Source: Limnomonas spitsbergensis (Eukaryota > Chlorophyta > Chlorophyceae > Chlamydomonadales). Taken from it: a DNA stretch of 64,000 nt. The notes below the pieces were generated by a model. That model had not been told where the DNA came from. It did no database searches and saw only the letters and a program-made list of their open reading frames with translations. The stretch is taken from assembly GCA_037349105.1 (NCBI GenBank), contig JAYJMM010000041.1, positions 6,508,501-6,572,500 of the forward strand, given 5' to 3'. Shown piece by piece: positions 1-12,600 of the stretch. Position numbers and translations under genes: made by a program. Each line of letters begins with the position of its first letter. Position 1 is the first letter of the stretch.

Positions 1-1852
1 AGGGTTAAGGGTTTACACCCTTAACCATGCAGGTCGAGTACCCTGCTTGCAGACTAGTTTAGGGTTAAGGGTTTACACCCTTAACCATGCAGGTCGTGTA
101 CCCTGCTTGCAGACTAGTTAAGGGTTAAGGGTTTACACCCTTAACCATGCAGGTCGTGTACCCTGCTTGCAGACTAGTTAAGGGTTCAGGGTGTACACCC
201 ATAACCATGCAGGTCGAGTACCCTGCTTGCAGACTAGTTTAGGGTTAAGGGTTTACACCCTTAACCATGCAGGTCGAGTACCCTGCTTGCAGACTAGTTT
301 AGGGTTAAGGGTTTACACCCTTAACCATGCAGGTCGAGTACCCTGCTTGCAGACTAGTCAAGGGTTCAGGGTTTACACCCTTAACCATGCAGGTCGTGTA
401 CCCTGCTTGCAGACTAGTCAAGGGTTCAGGGTTTACACCCATAACCATGCAGGTCGAGTACCCTGCTTGCAGACTAGTTTAGGGTTAAGGGTTTACACCC
501 TTAACCATGCAGGTCGAGTACCCTGCTTGCAGACTAGTCAAGGGTTCAGGGTTTACACCCTTAACCATGCAGGTCGAGTACCCTGCTTGCAGACTAGTTT
601 AGGGTTAAGGGTTAACACCCTTAACCATGCAGGTCGAGTACCCTGCTTGCAGACTAGTTTAGGGTTAAGGGTTTACACCCTTAACCATGCAGGTCGAGTA
701 CCCTGCTTGCAGACTAGTCAAGGGTTCAGGGTTTACACCCTTAACCATGCAGGTCGTGTACCCTGCTTGCAGACTAGTTTAGGGTTAAGGGTTTACACCC
801 TTAACCATGCAGGTCGAGTACCCTGCTTGCAGACTAGTTTAGGGTTAAGGGTTTACACCCTTAACCATGCAGGTCGTGTACCCTGCTTGCAGACTAGTTT
901 AGGGTTAAGGGTTTACACCCTTAACCATGCAGGTCGTATACCCTGCTTGCAGACTAGTTTAGGGTTAAGGGTTTACACCCTTAACCATGCAGGTCGTGTA
1001 CCCTGCTTGCAGACTAGTTTAGGGTTCAGGGTTTACACCCTTAACCATGCAGGTCGTGTACCCTGCTTGCAGACTAGTTAAGGGTTCAGGGTTTACACCC
1101 TTAACCATGCAGGTCGAGTACCCTGCTTGCAGACTAGTTTAGGGTTAAGGGTTTACACCCTTAACCATGCAGGTCGAGTACCCTGCTTGCAGACTAGTTT
1201 AGGGTTAAGGGTTTACACCCTTAACCATGCAGGTCGAGTACCCTGCTTGCAGACTAGTTTAGGGTTAAGGGTTTACACCCTTAACCATGCAGGTCGTGTA
1301 CCCTGCTTGCAGACTAGTTTAGGGTTAAGGGTTTACACCCTTAACCATGCAGGTCGAGTACCCTGCTTGCAGACTAGTTTAGGGTTAAGGGTTCACACCC
1401 ATAACCATGCAGGTCGAGTACCCTGCTTGCAGACTAGTTTAGGGTTAAGGGTTCACACCCATAACCATGCAGGTCGAGTACCCTGCTTGCAGACTAGTTA
1501 AGGGTTAAGGGTTTACACCCATAACCATGCAGGTCGTGTACCCTGCTTGCAGACTAGTTAAGGGTTAAGGGTTTACACCCATAACCATGCAGGTCGAGTA
1601 CCCTGCTTGCAGACTAGTTAAGGGTTAAGGGTTTACACCCTTAACCATGCAGGTCGAGTACCCTGCTTGCAGACTAGTTAAGGGTTCAGGGTGTACACCC
1701 ATAACCATGCAGGTCGAGTACCCTGCTTGCAGACTAGTTAAGGGTTAAGGGTTTACACCCATAACCATGCAGGTCGTGTACCCTGCTTGCAGACTAGTTA
1801 AGGGTTAAGGGTTCACACCCTTAACCCTGCAGGTCGAGTACCCTGCTTGCAG
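1..1852. repeat. 60-bp tandem array, 31 copies, truncated by the window edge
   Basis: Exact 60-base period with no indel over 31 units. Each unit contains a telomere-like stretch and a perfect 9-bp inverted repeat, GGTTAAGGG / CCCTTAACC, around a 6-base loop in most copies. Units differ at a handful of fixed sites (TAAGG/TCAGG, TTAACC/ATAACC, TCGAG/TCGTG, AGTTT/AGTTA/AGTCA). Lies beyond the last recovered mnmG exon and is probably intronic. Confidence 0.95.
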
Positions 1853-2091
1853 CGATAGATCAACCATGTATGAGCTTGCACTAATACAGCTTTGGCCCCC
1901 ATCTGCCCAGCTTTGTCTGCCCAACAGCCCGCTAAAAAGTTGGCCTGGTTCCTGCGCAGCAATCACCCTTGGCATTCGCCGCACCCACTGTGCATGCAGT
2001 AACAGAACCAGGTCATCCAGGCAAAAGTCTGCGCTGGCTCCAAAAAGGGGAAGAGCCATCTCCTAGCACCAGCCTGGTTCTAACACAGGGA

Positions 2092-3036
2092 CGAGCATTG
2101 GTCACTGCACTGTCTCCTCACCCATAATGCACGTGTGATCGTCTGAGCAGCACCTCCAACGTCACTGATCGCTCAAACAGCAGTTTGCATTGGTCACTGC
2201 ACTGTCTCCTCACCCATAATGCACGTGTGGTCGTCTGAGCAGCTCCTCCAACGTCACTGATCACTCAAACAGCAGTTTGCATTGGTCACTGCACTGTCTC
2301 CTCACCCATAATGCACGGGTGGTCGTCTGAGCAGCTCCTCCAACGTCACTGATCACTCAAACAGCAGTTTGCATTGGTCACTGCACTGTCTCCTCACCCA
2401 TAATGCACGTGTGGTCGTCTGAGCAGCTCCTCCAACGTCACTGATCACTCAAACAGCAGTTTGCATTGGTCACTGCACTATCTCCTCACCCATAATGCAC
2501 GTGTGGTCGTCTGAGCAGCTCCTCCAACGTCACTGATCACTCAAACAGCAGTTCCCATTGGGCACTGCACTGTCTCCTCACCCATAGTGCACATGTGGTC
2601 GCCTGAGCAGCACCTCCAACGTCACTGATCACTCAAACAGCAGTTCCCATTGGTCCCTGCACTGGCTCCATACTCATAGTGCACCTGCGGTCGTCTGAGC
2701 AGCTCCTCCAACGCCACTGATCACTCAAACGACAGTTTGCAATGGTCACTGCACTGTCTCCTCACCCATAATGCACATGTGGTCGCCTGAGCAGCACCTC
2801 CAACGTCACTGATCACTGAAACAGCAGTTCCCATTGGGCACTGCACTATCTCCTCACCCATAGTGCGCACGTGGTCGTCTGAGCAGCTCCTCCAACGCCA
2901 CTGATCACTGAAACAGCAGTTCCCATTGGGCACTGCACTGTCTCCTCACCCATAGTGCGCACGTGGTCGTCTGAGCAGCTCCTCCAACGTCACTGAGCCC
3001 TCAAACAGCAGTTTGCAAGGGGCACTACACTGTCTC
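2092..3036 (-). repeat. mnmG: serial copies (~92 bp) of the exon 12 end with its donor
   Basis: About ten units, each matching the exon end coding [12 protein letters not shown] followed by the GTGAGGAGAC donor, separated by diverged spacer. Sense is minus strand; the true exon end is at 3042. Confidence 0.9.
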
Positions 3037-3041
3037 CTCAC

Positions 3042-3640
3042 CCATAATGCACGTGTGGTCGTCTGAGCAGCTCCTCCAACGTCACTGAGCGGCCGACCTT
3101 CTGGCCAGAGATCTCTGCAGTGGCCAGCGACACCGCGTGGTCGTCCAGCACCCGGTGGGTAGAGAGCCGCTGCCGCTCCACCGCAATGCGCCCCAGCTTA
3201 GACTGGAGACAAGGCAGCATGCAACATGAGCATGAGCTTGAGCATGAGCATCGGCGTGAGCATGGGCATGAGCATTAGCATGAGCATGGGCATGCTGCTT
3301 AGCCTATAGCCAGATTTGGCGGGCAGTTAAGCTGCTCCACCGCAATGCGCCCCAGCTTAGACTGGAGACAAGGCAGCATGCAACATGAGTATGAGCATGA
3401 GCGTGGGCGTGAGCATGAGCGTGAGCATGAGCATGGGCATGGGCATGAGCATGGGCATGAGCATGGGCATGAGCATGGGCATGAGCGTGAGCATGAGCAT
3501 GGGCATGAGCATGGGCATGGGCATGGGCATGAGCGTGAGCATGAGCATGGGCATGGGCATAGGCATGGCATGGGCATGGGCATGGGCATGAGCATGGGCA
3601 TGGGCATGAGCATAAGCATGGGCATGAGCATGGGCATGAG

Positions 3641-3674
<34 letters not shown>

Positions 3675-6600
3675 AGCATGGGCATGGGCATGAGCATGGG
3701 CATGAGCATGGGCACGTTGCTTAGCCTGTAGCCAGTTTGGGCAGACAGTTTAGCTGCTCCACCGCAATTCGCCCCAGCTTAGACTGGAGAAAAGGCATGC
3801 AACATGAGCGTAAGCATGAGCCTGAGCATCAACGTGGGCATATCGCTTTGCCTATAGCCAGGGTGGGCAGACAGTTGAGCCGCTCCACCGCAATACCGCC
3901 CAGCTTAGACGTGAGACAAGACGAGGAGGGTGGGCACGAGCATAAGCAAGGACCTAATCCCAGGGCCAAGTACTGCAGGCCGTTCACCAGCTCCTCCACA
4001 ATGCAGCTCAGCTTCGCCGGGAGAAAATGCATGCAGTATGAGCATGAGCATAAGAGCAAGGAGCCACTAGGTCACTCAGTCACTTTAGGTGCATATCGCA
4101 GCCAACTGCTCCTTTCGTGTGTCATTCACCAGCCTCCACCCCCCACCCCCGCTCCTCCACCCCTCCTCCACCCCACCTGGAACTGCTCCCATCAAGAGTC
4201 ATTCACCCAGCCCCCAACCCCCCTCCACCCCCACCCAAACCACCGCTCCTGTTTCCCCATCCCCCCTCCAACTAGAATTGCTCCTTTCATGTGCCATTCA
4301 CCAGCCTCACCCCCCCCCCCCCCCTCCCTCCACCTCCCCCCTACTCCTCCACCTGAAACAGCTCTAATCCACTGACATTCACAAGTCCCAGCCCCCCCCC
4401 TCCCTACCCCCCTCTCCCACCCCCTCTCCTGCACCCCTATGCTCCCTTCACCTGGAACTGCTCTCAGCGAGTTCCGTTCACTAGCCCTAGCTCCCATCCC
4501 TTCACGCTGGCCCCATGCACCCTATTCACCCCCACTTCCCCCCAGCTTCTGAACACCCTATCTTCCCAGCCCTCCCCCTCCACCTGGAACTGCTCCCATC
4601 TTGTATCGTTCACTAGCCCCAGCTCCCTTCCAATGGGTGTCAGCCTCTGGTCCGCGTTGTCACTCCGCAGGAGCAGACGGTACTCAGACCTGGGCGAGCA
4701 ATAGATATGTCATGCACCTCTGCCGTGTTAAGAGGTCAGTCACGTCCACGTCGTAAATTGACACTCACATAAATGTGAATATCGTGACGCTCTCTGAAGG
4801 ATTTCACTGAGGAATGATATGAAACATACAAGGCACATCGCAACTGCCAGGTCAACATGCTTCATACCATCCGCACTTTTCATACTCCCTCGTCCCCACA
4901 CGTGCTGGTCAGCATCTTACATACCCTCCAGACCTTTCACTCACACCCCACACCTGTTGGACAGTATATTTCACACTTTCCACACCTGCTTGTCAGCATC
5001 TTTCACACTCTTCACACCTGTTAGATAACATCTTTCACACTCTTCACACCTGCTGATCAGCATCTTTCACACTATTCACACCTGCTGGTCAGCATCCTGT
5101 ACGCCTCCCTTAGGTCCTTGGTGACCAGGTCGTCAATAAATTTCACACCTCCCACACCTGCTGGTCAGCATCTTTCACACTATTCACACCTGCTCGTCAG
5201 CATTCTGTATGGCTCCCTTAGATCCTTGGTGACCAGGTCATCGATGAGGGTGCCGAGGTAGCTGCTGTCACGCGTCAAAGAAATGGGCTCAGCCCCCTGC
5301 GCACGCCTCGCAGCGTTGATCCCCGCCAGTAGCCCCTGAGCAGCAGCCTCCTCATAGCCTGGGCAAGGGTTCAGGGTTCAGGGTTCAGGGTTTAAGGCCA
5401 AGGCTTCATGAAATGGATTCAAGGTTCAGAAATGGGCTTAGCCCCCTGCGCACGCCGCGCAGCGTTTATCCCTGCCAGCAGTCCCTGAGCTGCAGCCTCC
5501 TCATAGCCTGGGCAAGAGTTTAGGGTTCAGGGTTCAGGGTTCAAGGTTTAGGGTTCATAAAATGGGCTCATCACCCTGCTTACTGTGCTCTAACCCCTAG
5601 GGATAAGCATTTATCCCCGCCAGGAGACCCTGGGCAGCAGTCTCCTTGCAGCCTGGGGGAGGATCTAGGGTTCAGGGTTCAGAAATGGGGACATGCCCCC
5701 CGTACATGTCGTGCAGATCTGATCCCTGCCAGCAGCCCCCTGGGCAGCGACCTTATTGTAGCTTAGGTAAGGGTTCGGGGTTTAAGGTCAAAGAGATGGG
5801 GTCAGGAACTTGCACACGCCGTGCAGCGTCAATACCCGCCAGCAGCCCCTTGGGCAGCAGCCTCCTCATAGCCTGGGTAAGGGTTCGAGGTTCAGAGGTT
5901 AAGGATAAACGAGGTGGGTTCAACCTCCTGCGCACGCCGCGCAGCGTTGATCCCCGCCAGCAGCCCCTTGGGCTGCAACCTCCTCAGAGCCTGAGTAAGG
6001 GTTTAGGGGGTTAAGGGTTAAGTAGGTTGAGGGTTAAGTAGGGGTAAACCTTCCATTACTTATGACTGCCAGAGTACCTGTGGTGCCGTTGAGTTGCCCG
6101 CTGAAGAACAGGCCGCGGTTCTTCTTTGTCTCCAACGTGTTCTGGCACTGGGTCGCCGGCAGGAAGTCGTACTCCACCGCGTACGCCGGGCGGAGCATCT
6201 TGCATGCCCCCAGGCCCGGCAGCGTGTGCAGCAGGGCCAGCTGCAGGCGCTCGGGCAGGCCCGTGGAGAAGCCCTGGACGTACAGCTCGGGCGTTGTGCG
6301 GCTCTCGGGCTCCAGGAAGATCTGGCAGGGGGCAAGGAGGGAGGGAGGGAGGGAGGAGGCATGAGCAAGAGGGAGAGAGGGGGTTGTGCGGCACTCGAGC
6401 TCCAGGAAGATCTGGCAGGGGGCAAGGAGGGAGGGAGGGGGGGAGGAGGCATGAGCAGGAGGGAGAGGAGGTTGTGCGTCTCTCAGGCTCCAGGAATATC
6501 TGGCAGGGGGCGAGGAGGGAGGAGGAGGCATGAGCAGGAGGGAGAGAGGGGGTTTATGCGACTCTCGGTGTCCAACAAGATCTGGCAAGGGGCGAGGAGG

Positions 6601-9600
6601 CAGGGGGCGAGGAGGCATGGGCAGGAGGGAGGGAGGGAGCTGGAATATCTGGCAGAGGGCGAGGAGGAAGGGAGGAGGCATGAGCAGGAGGGAGGGAGGG
6701 AGGGAGGGGAGATCTGGAAGAGAGCGAGGAGGAGGAGGGCAGGATGCATGCGCAGGAGGGAGGGGTGCCTGAGGCATGTGCAAGAGGGAGGGAACGGGGG
6801 AGGAAGGGAAAAGGAGGGAAGGGAACAAGGGAGGGACGGAACGAGGGAGGGAGGAAGGAAACGAGGGGGCAAGGAGAAAGGGAATAGTAGGCTGGGTGGG
6901 AGCAGGACGGAGGGAGGGAGGGAGGGAGGGAGGGAGGGAGGGGGCGAGGAGAAAGGGAGCAGGAGGGAGGGTGGGAGCAGGAGGGAGGAAGAGGGATCTT
7001 TCCCCCAGCACCTTCACACAATTTCACCTGGTGGCTCTCCTTCTCTGCGAATCGCACGATCTTGTCCTCGATGGAGGGGCAGTAGCGCGGACCCGCAGAG
7101 TCCACCCAGCCGCCGTAGATCGGCGTCTCCTTGAGGTTCTCCCGAATCAAGCGGTGCGTCTCAGCGGTGGTGTGCGTCAGATAGCAGGACACCTGGAAGG
7201 GTGAATAAAAGGGTAATAAGGGGGCAATATTGGGGTAATAAGGGGGGTAATAAGGGGGTAATATTGGGGTAATAAGGGGGTAATATTGGGTAACAAGGGG
7301 GGTAATAAGGGGGTAATAAGGGGGCAATATTGGGGTAATGAGGGGGGTAAGAAGGGGTAATAAGGGGGTAATATTGGGGTAATAAGGGGGGTAATAAGGA
7401 GGTAATAAGGGGGCAATATTGGGGTAATAAGGGGGGTAATATTGGGGTAATAAGGGGGGTGAGAAGGGGTAATAAGGGGGCAATATTGGGGTAATAAGGG
7501 GGGTAATAAGGGGGTAATAAGGGGGGTAAGAAGGGGGGTAAGAAGGGGGTAATAAGGGGGTAATAAGGGGGGTAAGAAGGGGGTAAGAAGGGGGTAATAA
7601 GGGGGCAATATTGGGGTAATAGGGGGGGTAAGAAGGGGGTAATAAGGGGGTAATATTGGGGTAATAAGGGGGGTAATAAGGGGGTAATAAGGGGGCAATA
7701 TTGGGGTAATAAGGGGGGTAATAAGGAGGTAAGAAGGGGGCAATATTGGGGTAAGAAGGGGGGTAAGAAGGGGGTAAGAAGGGGGCAATATTGGGGTAAG
7801 AAGGGGGGTAAGAAGGGGGTAATAAGGGGGGTAATAAGGGGGTAATAAGGGGGCAATATTGGGGTAAGAAGGGGGGTAAGAAGGGGGTAATAAGGGGGCA
7901 ATATTGGGGTAAGAAGGGGGGTAAGAAGGGGGTAAGAAGGGGGCAATATTGGGGTAATAAGGGGGTAATAAGGGGGGTAAGAAGGGGGCAATATTGGGGT
8001 AAGAAGGGGGGTAAGAAGGGGGTAAGAAGGGGGCAATATTGGGGTAAGAAGGGGGGTAAGAAGGGGGTAAGAAGGGGACAATATTGGGGTAAGACGGGGG
8101 TATTAAGGTTTGGGGTTTGTGTAGCAGCACACTCAGCCGTGGTGTGCATCAAATAGCAGGACATCTGGAAGGGTTAATCAAAGGGTAATAAGGGGGCAAT
8201 ATTGGGGTAACAAGGGGGGTAAGATTGGGTTAATATTGGGTTAATAAGGTTTGAGGTTTGTGTGGCAGCATAGTCAGTGGTGGTGTGCATCAGGTAGCAG
8301 GACACCTGTAGGAGGCAATCAAAGGGGAATTGGGGGCAATAGTGGGGTAAGATTGCGGTAATAAGGTTTGAGGTTTGTGTGGCAGCATAGTCAGCGGTGG
8401 TGTGCATCAGGAAGCAGGACACCTGTAGGGAGCCAGGGGACAGGTGGCAGCGATTAAGGAACCGTGATTTCACTCCAGCGTCAGATAGCAGGACACTTGC
8501 AGGGGTAACAAGGTTCATGGGTGTTCGGGAAAGGAGTGAAGATTCGCAAGAAATTAATTATCTTGTGTATGGGTTTTGTCTCATCAGTGGTGTGCATCAG
8601 GTGGTCTGACACCTGAGCAGCAGCCGGGGGACAGGTGGCAGCCTGTCATAAGGTATGAGATGGGATACCGGAACAACCGAAGCCCACTACCCCCTACCCA
8701 CCGCCCACCACCCACCTGCTTCAGTGGGACGTGCATGCGAGTGTCGTAGCTGAACGACCCCACTTTCTACCGCCCACCACCCATTGCCAACCAACAACCC
8801 AACCACCAAAAACTACCCATCTTCCACCACCCACCTGCTTCAGTGGGACGTGCATGCGAGTGTCGTAGCTGAACCATCGCTCCTCCTCATCACCTGCAGA
8901 GCAGCCAGGGATTCCCCCACACTTTCATTTGAACTCTGGGCTAAAAAAACATTGCTCCAAACTGAAATTTCAAAGCTGAATACCTGCACAGGCACGGTAC
9001 ATCAGTTTAGTCCACATCTGCCCGGTAGTGGCCGCAGCTTGGTCCCCATTGGCCCAGTAATGACCTCCTTCATGTGGCATTGTGCGCAACTAACCAAGCT
9101 ACACCACATAGCAACATACAATACGTCCCTGCATCAAGCACTGCCGGAGCGCCGGTGTGCCCCCCACGCCCCATCTACTCCCATTTATGTTTCACGTGCA
9201 CCTCCAGCTTGGTTCCCCCATGATCAGCATGGCGCCAAGCAGAGCGGCTCTGTTTGGTGCTCATACAGTGTTGTACATTGCTGTACAGTGCTATAAGTTG
9301 CTGTGCAGTGCTGTACGGTGTTGAAAGATGTTGTACAGAGCTATAATAAGCTGTACAGTGTTGCACAGTGCTGTATAGTGATGTACAGTGTTATACATTG
9401 TTGTACAGTGCTGCACGGTGCTGTACAGTGCTACGAGGTGCAGTTCAATCCCGTTCAGTGCTGTACGGTGCAGTGCGGAGCTGTACAGTGCGGACAGTGT
9501 CGTGCCGTACGGTGTGGTGCAGTACGATGTGATGCATTGCAGTGCCGTACCATACGATATGGTGCGGTACGGTGTTGTACATTATATACAAACTGATGTA

Positions 9601-12600
9601 CAGTGTTTAACACTGCTGTGCAGTGCTGTAGCACTGGGTTGCGGTACAGTTCGGTGCAGTGTGGTCCGTGCCGTGCCGTGCGGTGCGGTGCGCACCGGGT
9701 TGCTCCTCGAGGGCGGAGAAGTCAATGGTCCTCTTGTCCACGCGGGCAGGGGTACCGGTCTTGAGGCGGCCCAGCTCGTAGCCCAGTCGCTGCAGGGACT
9801 CCGTCATGCCTGTGGACGCAGACTCGCCAGCCCTGCAGGGTCGGCGCTACGGCTCAGTATCTCACTGGTTCAGTGTCGACTCAGGTGTGAAGCTACTTTC
9901 AGCTACTCTCAGCTCCTGGTTCAGCTCCTGGTTCAGCTCCTGGTTCAGTGTCTACTCAGGTTTCAGGGACCAGCCCGTATCCAAGTTGTTGTAGGGACTT
10001 CGTCATGCCAGTTGTGGCAGAGACTCGCCAGCCCTGCAGGGTTTAGGGTTTAGGGACCAGCTTGCAGGGCAGGGTCCACAGCTCAGTATTGTTCGCATGT
10101 TCAGTGTTCAGGGTTTGAGGGACCAGCCCAGGCGCTGCATGGACTCAGCCATGCCCCTGGAGGCAGACTTGCCTGCCCTGCGTCCAAAGTTAAGGGTTTC
10201 GGGTTCAAGGTTATAAGGGTTTTCAAGCAAAAGTTGTGACATTCAGGCACCAGTTCGCAGCCCAGGCGTCGCATGGAATCTGTCATGCCCGTGCACGCAG
10301 ACTCGCCAGGCCTGCAGAGGAAGAACCACAGTCCTGTGTTTGTCAGCTCCAGTGTCTACTCAGGTTAAGGGTTATGGGTTAGAAGTTAAGGGTTAAGGGT
10401 TTAGGAGTCTACTCAGGTTTTAAGGAGCAGCTCGCAGCCCAGGTGTTGCAGGAACTCATTCACGCTGAGCAGAGGTAGACTCGCCGGTCCTTCAGACACA
10501 GTTCAGTGCTTGGCAAGTTCAGAATTTCAGTTTGAGGGACCAGCTTGCAGCCCAGGCGCTGCAGGGACTCGGCCATACCGGTGGGGGCGGACTCGCCAGT
10601 CCTGCAGATGAGGGTCCACATTCAGTACTTTGCAAGTTCAGGGTTTCAGGTTTGAGGGACCAGCTTGCAGAGCACAGACGATGCGCAAGAACTCGGTCAT
10701 GCCTGTGGAGGCAGGCTCGCCAGCCCTGCGCCAAAAATCAGCATTCAGCGGGTCCAGTGCTTCAGGTTGAGGGTTTAGGATACCAACTTGTGGCGAGGGT
10801 TTTGCAGGGCCCTGTAGGTTTCAGGGCCCTGGGCTTCAGCGACTCCGTCATATGCTTGTGGAGGCAGACTCGCCAGCTCAGCAGAGGGGTCGCAGATCTG
10901 TGTTTCAGGTTTCAGAGTTTTGGGCTTCATCAACTCAGTCCTGCACTCCTGCTTGCGGTGGAGGTTTTGCATAGCAGGGGTCTATTTCAGGCTGTTTCAG
11001 GCTTTAGGGCTTTGGGCTTCAGCAACAATCAAGCCTTGCAAGTCAAGGCATTCCCCTCCCCCCCTAGGCAGGAGTCCCGGGTTCCTGTGTTTCAGGTTCA
11101 GGGTGTCAAGGTTCCATCGTTTCATTGTATGTCCGGCATTGGCGGGTGCTTGATTTCCGTTTTTTTTGCTGCTTTCCTTTGATTTTGATTTTGCTCCATC
11201 AGGGTCAAAAGCCTCCTCTAGCGTTTAACCATGAAATACTTCCGGTGTACAAGCTTCACACAAGTGTGTCTGCAAGTTAAATACAGGCTGTTCAATGTAT
11301 CCAGCGGACCCATTTCTTAACTGCCCACTAATCACGATTTCTTGCCGAACAAGATCTTGCATACCCAGATCTAACTGACTCAGATCCAGCCACCCATTCC
11401 TCACCTGCCTGCTGACAAGGATTGCTTGCCGACCCAGATCTACACGACCCAGATCTTACCAAGTAAAATCCACAGTAACCCAGACCTCACCAGCCCACTG
11501 ATAGGCTTTGCTTGTTGTCCCAGATCTTGCTGACCCAGATCTAATTGAACCAGATCTAGCCGCCACACCTCTCACGTGCCCACCGACAAAAGATGCTTGC
11601 TGACCCAGATCTAACTGACACATCTCATACCTGCCTGTTGACAAAAATTGCTAGGGCCATCCGGATCATGCTGATCTGGACCTGGATGGCCCAGATCCTG
11701 CCGACCCAGATCTAATCGGCTCAGATCCAGCAGACCCATGCCTCACCTGCCCGCTGACAAGGATTGCTTGCCGACCCAGATCTTTCCGTTCATAAACGTG
11801 CCCGTGGTCAGTACCGCTGCCTTGCACTTGAAGTTGATCCCAAAGTAAGTCTTGACGCCGCGCACCTCGTCGTTCGGGCCGATGTCCAGATCCACAGCCA
11901 TACCCTGCAGGGGGGGAATTCAAAATACTTTAACTGCTATTCAGCTACAATTCAGACACACCCTGTCCAGACTCACAGCCATACACTTGGGGACGCTCAG
12001 TCCACACAACTTGAGCTTCAATTCAGCTACACCATGTGCAGGCCCACAGCTATACCCTCGAGGGGAAGCAGTCCATACAACTTGAGCTACAATTCAGCTA
12101 CACCATGTGCAGGCCCACAGCTATACCCTCGAGGGGAAGCAGTCCATACAACTTGAGCTACAATTCAGCTACACCATGTCCAGACCCACAGCTATACCCT
12201 CGAGGGGAAACAGTCCATACAACTTGAGCTACAATTCAGCTACACCATGTGCAGACCCACAGCTATACCCTCGAGGAGGAGCAGTCCATACAACTTGAGC
12301 TACAATTCAGCTACACCATGTGCAGACCCACAGCTATACCCTCGAGGGGAAGCAGTCCATACAACTTGAGCTACAATTCAGCTACACCATGTGCAGACCC
12401 ACAGCTATACCCTCGAGGGGAAGCAGTCCATACAAATTGAGCTACAATTCAGCTACACCATGTGCAGGCCCACAGCTATACCCTCGAGGGGAAGCAGTCC
12501 ATACAACTTGAGCTACAATTCAGCTACACCATGTGCAGACCCACAGCTATACCCTCGAGGGGAAGCAGTCCATACAACTTGAGCTACAATTCAGCTACAC

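Noticed and set aside
191..1501. Repeat protein of 20-residue units (NHAGRVPCLQTS) in the 60-bp array
   Set aside because: 60 is a multiple of three and the frame is interrupted by AGTTAAGGG units; no start context or exon signature.
1..1852. True chromosome end (telomere)
   Set aside because: The heptamer is embedded in a 60-bp unit with unrelated sequence, and mnmG should continue to the left.
1805..2059. Last exon of mnmG at the left edge
   Set aside because: The minus-strand frame shows none of the expected C-terminal MnmG blocks (KYxGY, GQAxRIxGV).
1..3000. CRISPR array
   Set aside because: Units are repeated in full with no unique spacers, and the genes are eukaryotic with spliceosomal introns.
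3299..3731. Met/Gly/Ser/His-rich frames over the hexamer array
   Set aside because: Hexamer repeat open in nearly all frames; flanked by mnmG acceptor copies.
6554..8164. Pro/Tyr-rich minus-strand frames (LPPYYP, PPSYP) resembling extensin-like cell-wall proteins
   Set aside because: They arise from the GGGGGTAATAAGG array; mnmG exon 8 lies in the middle in another context and three frames are open simultaneously.
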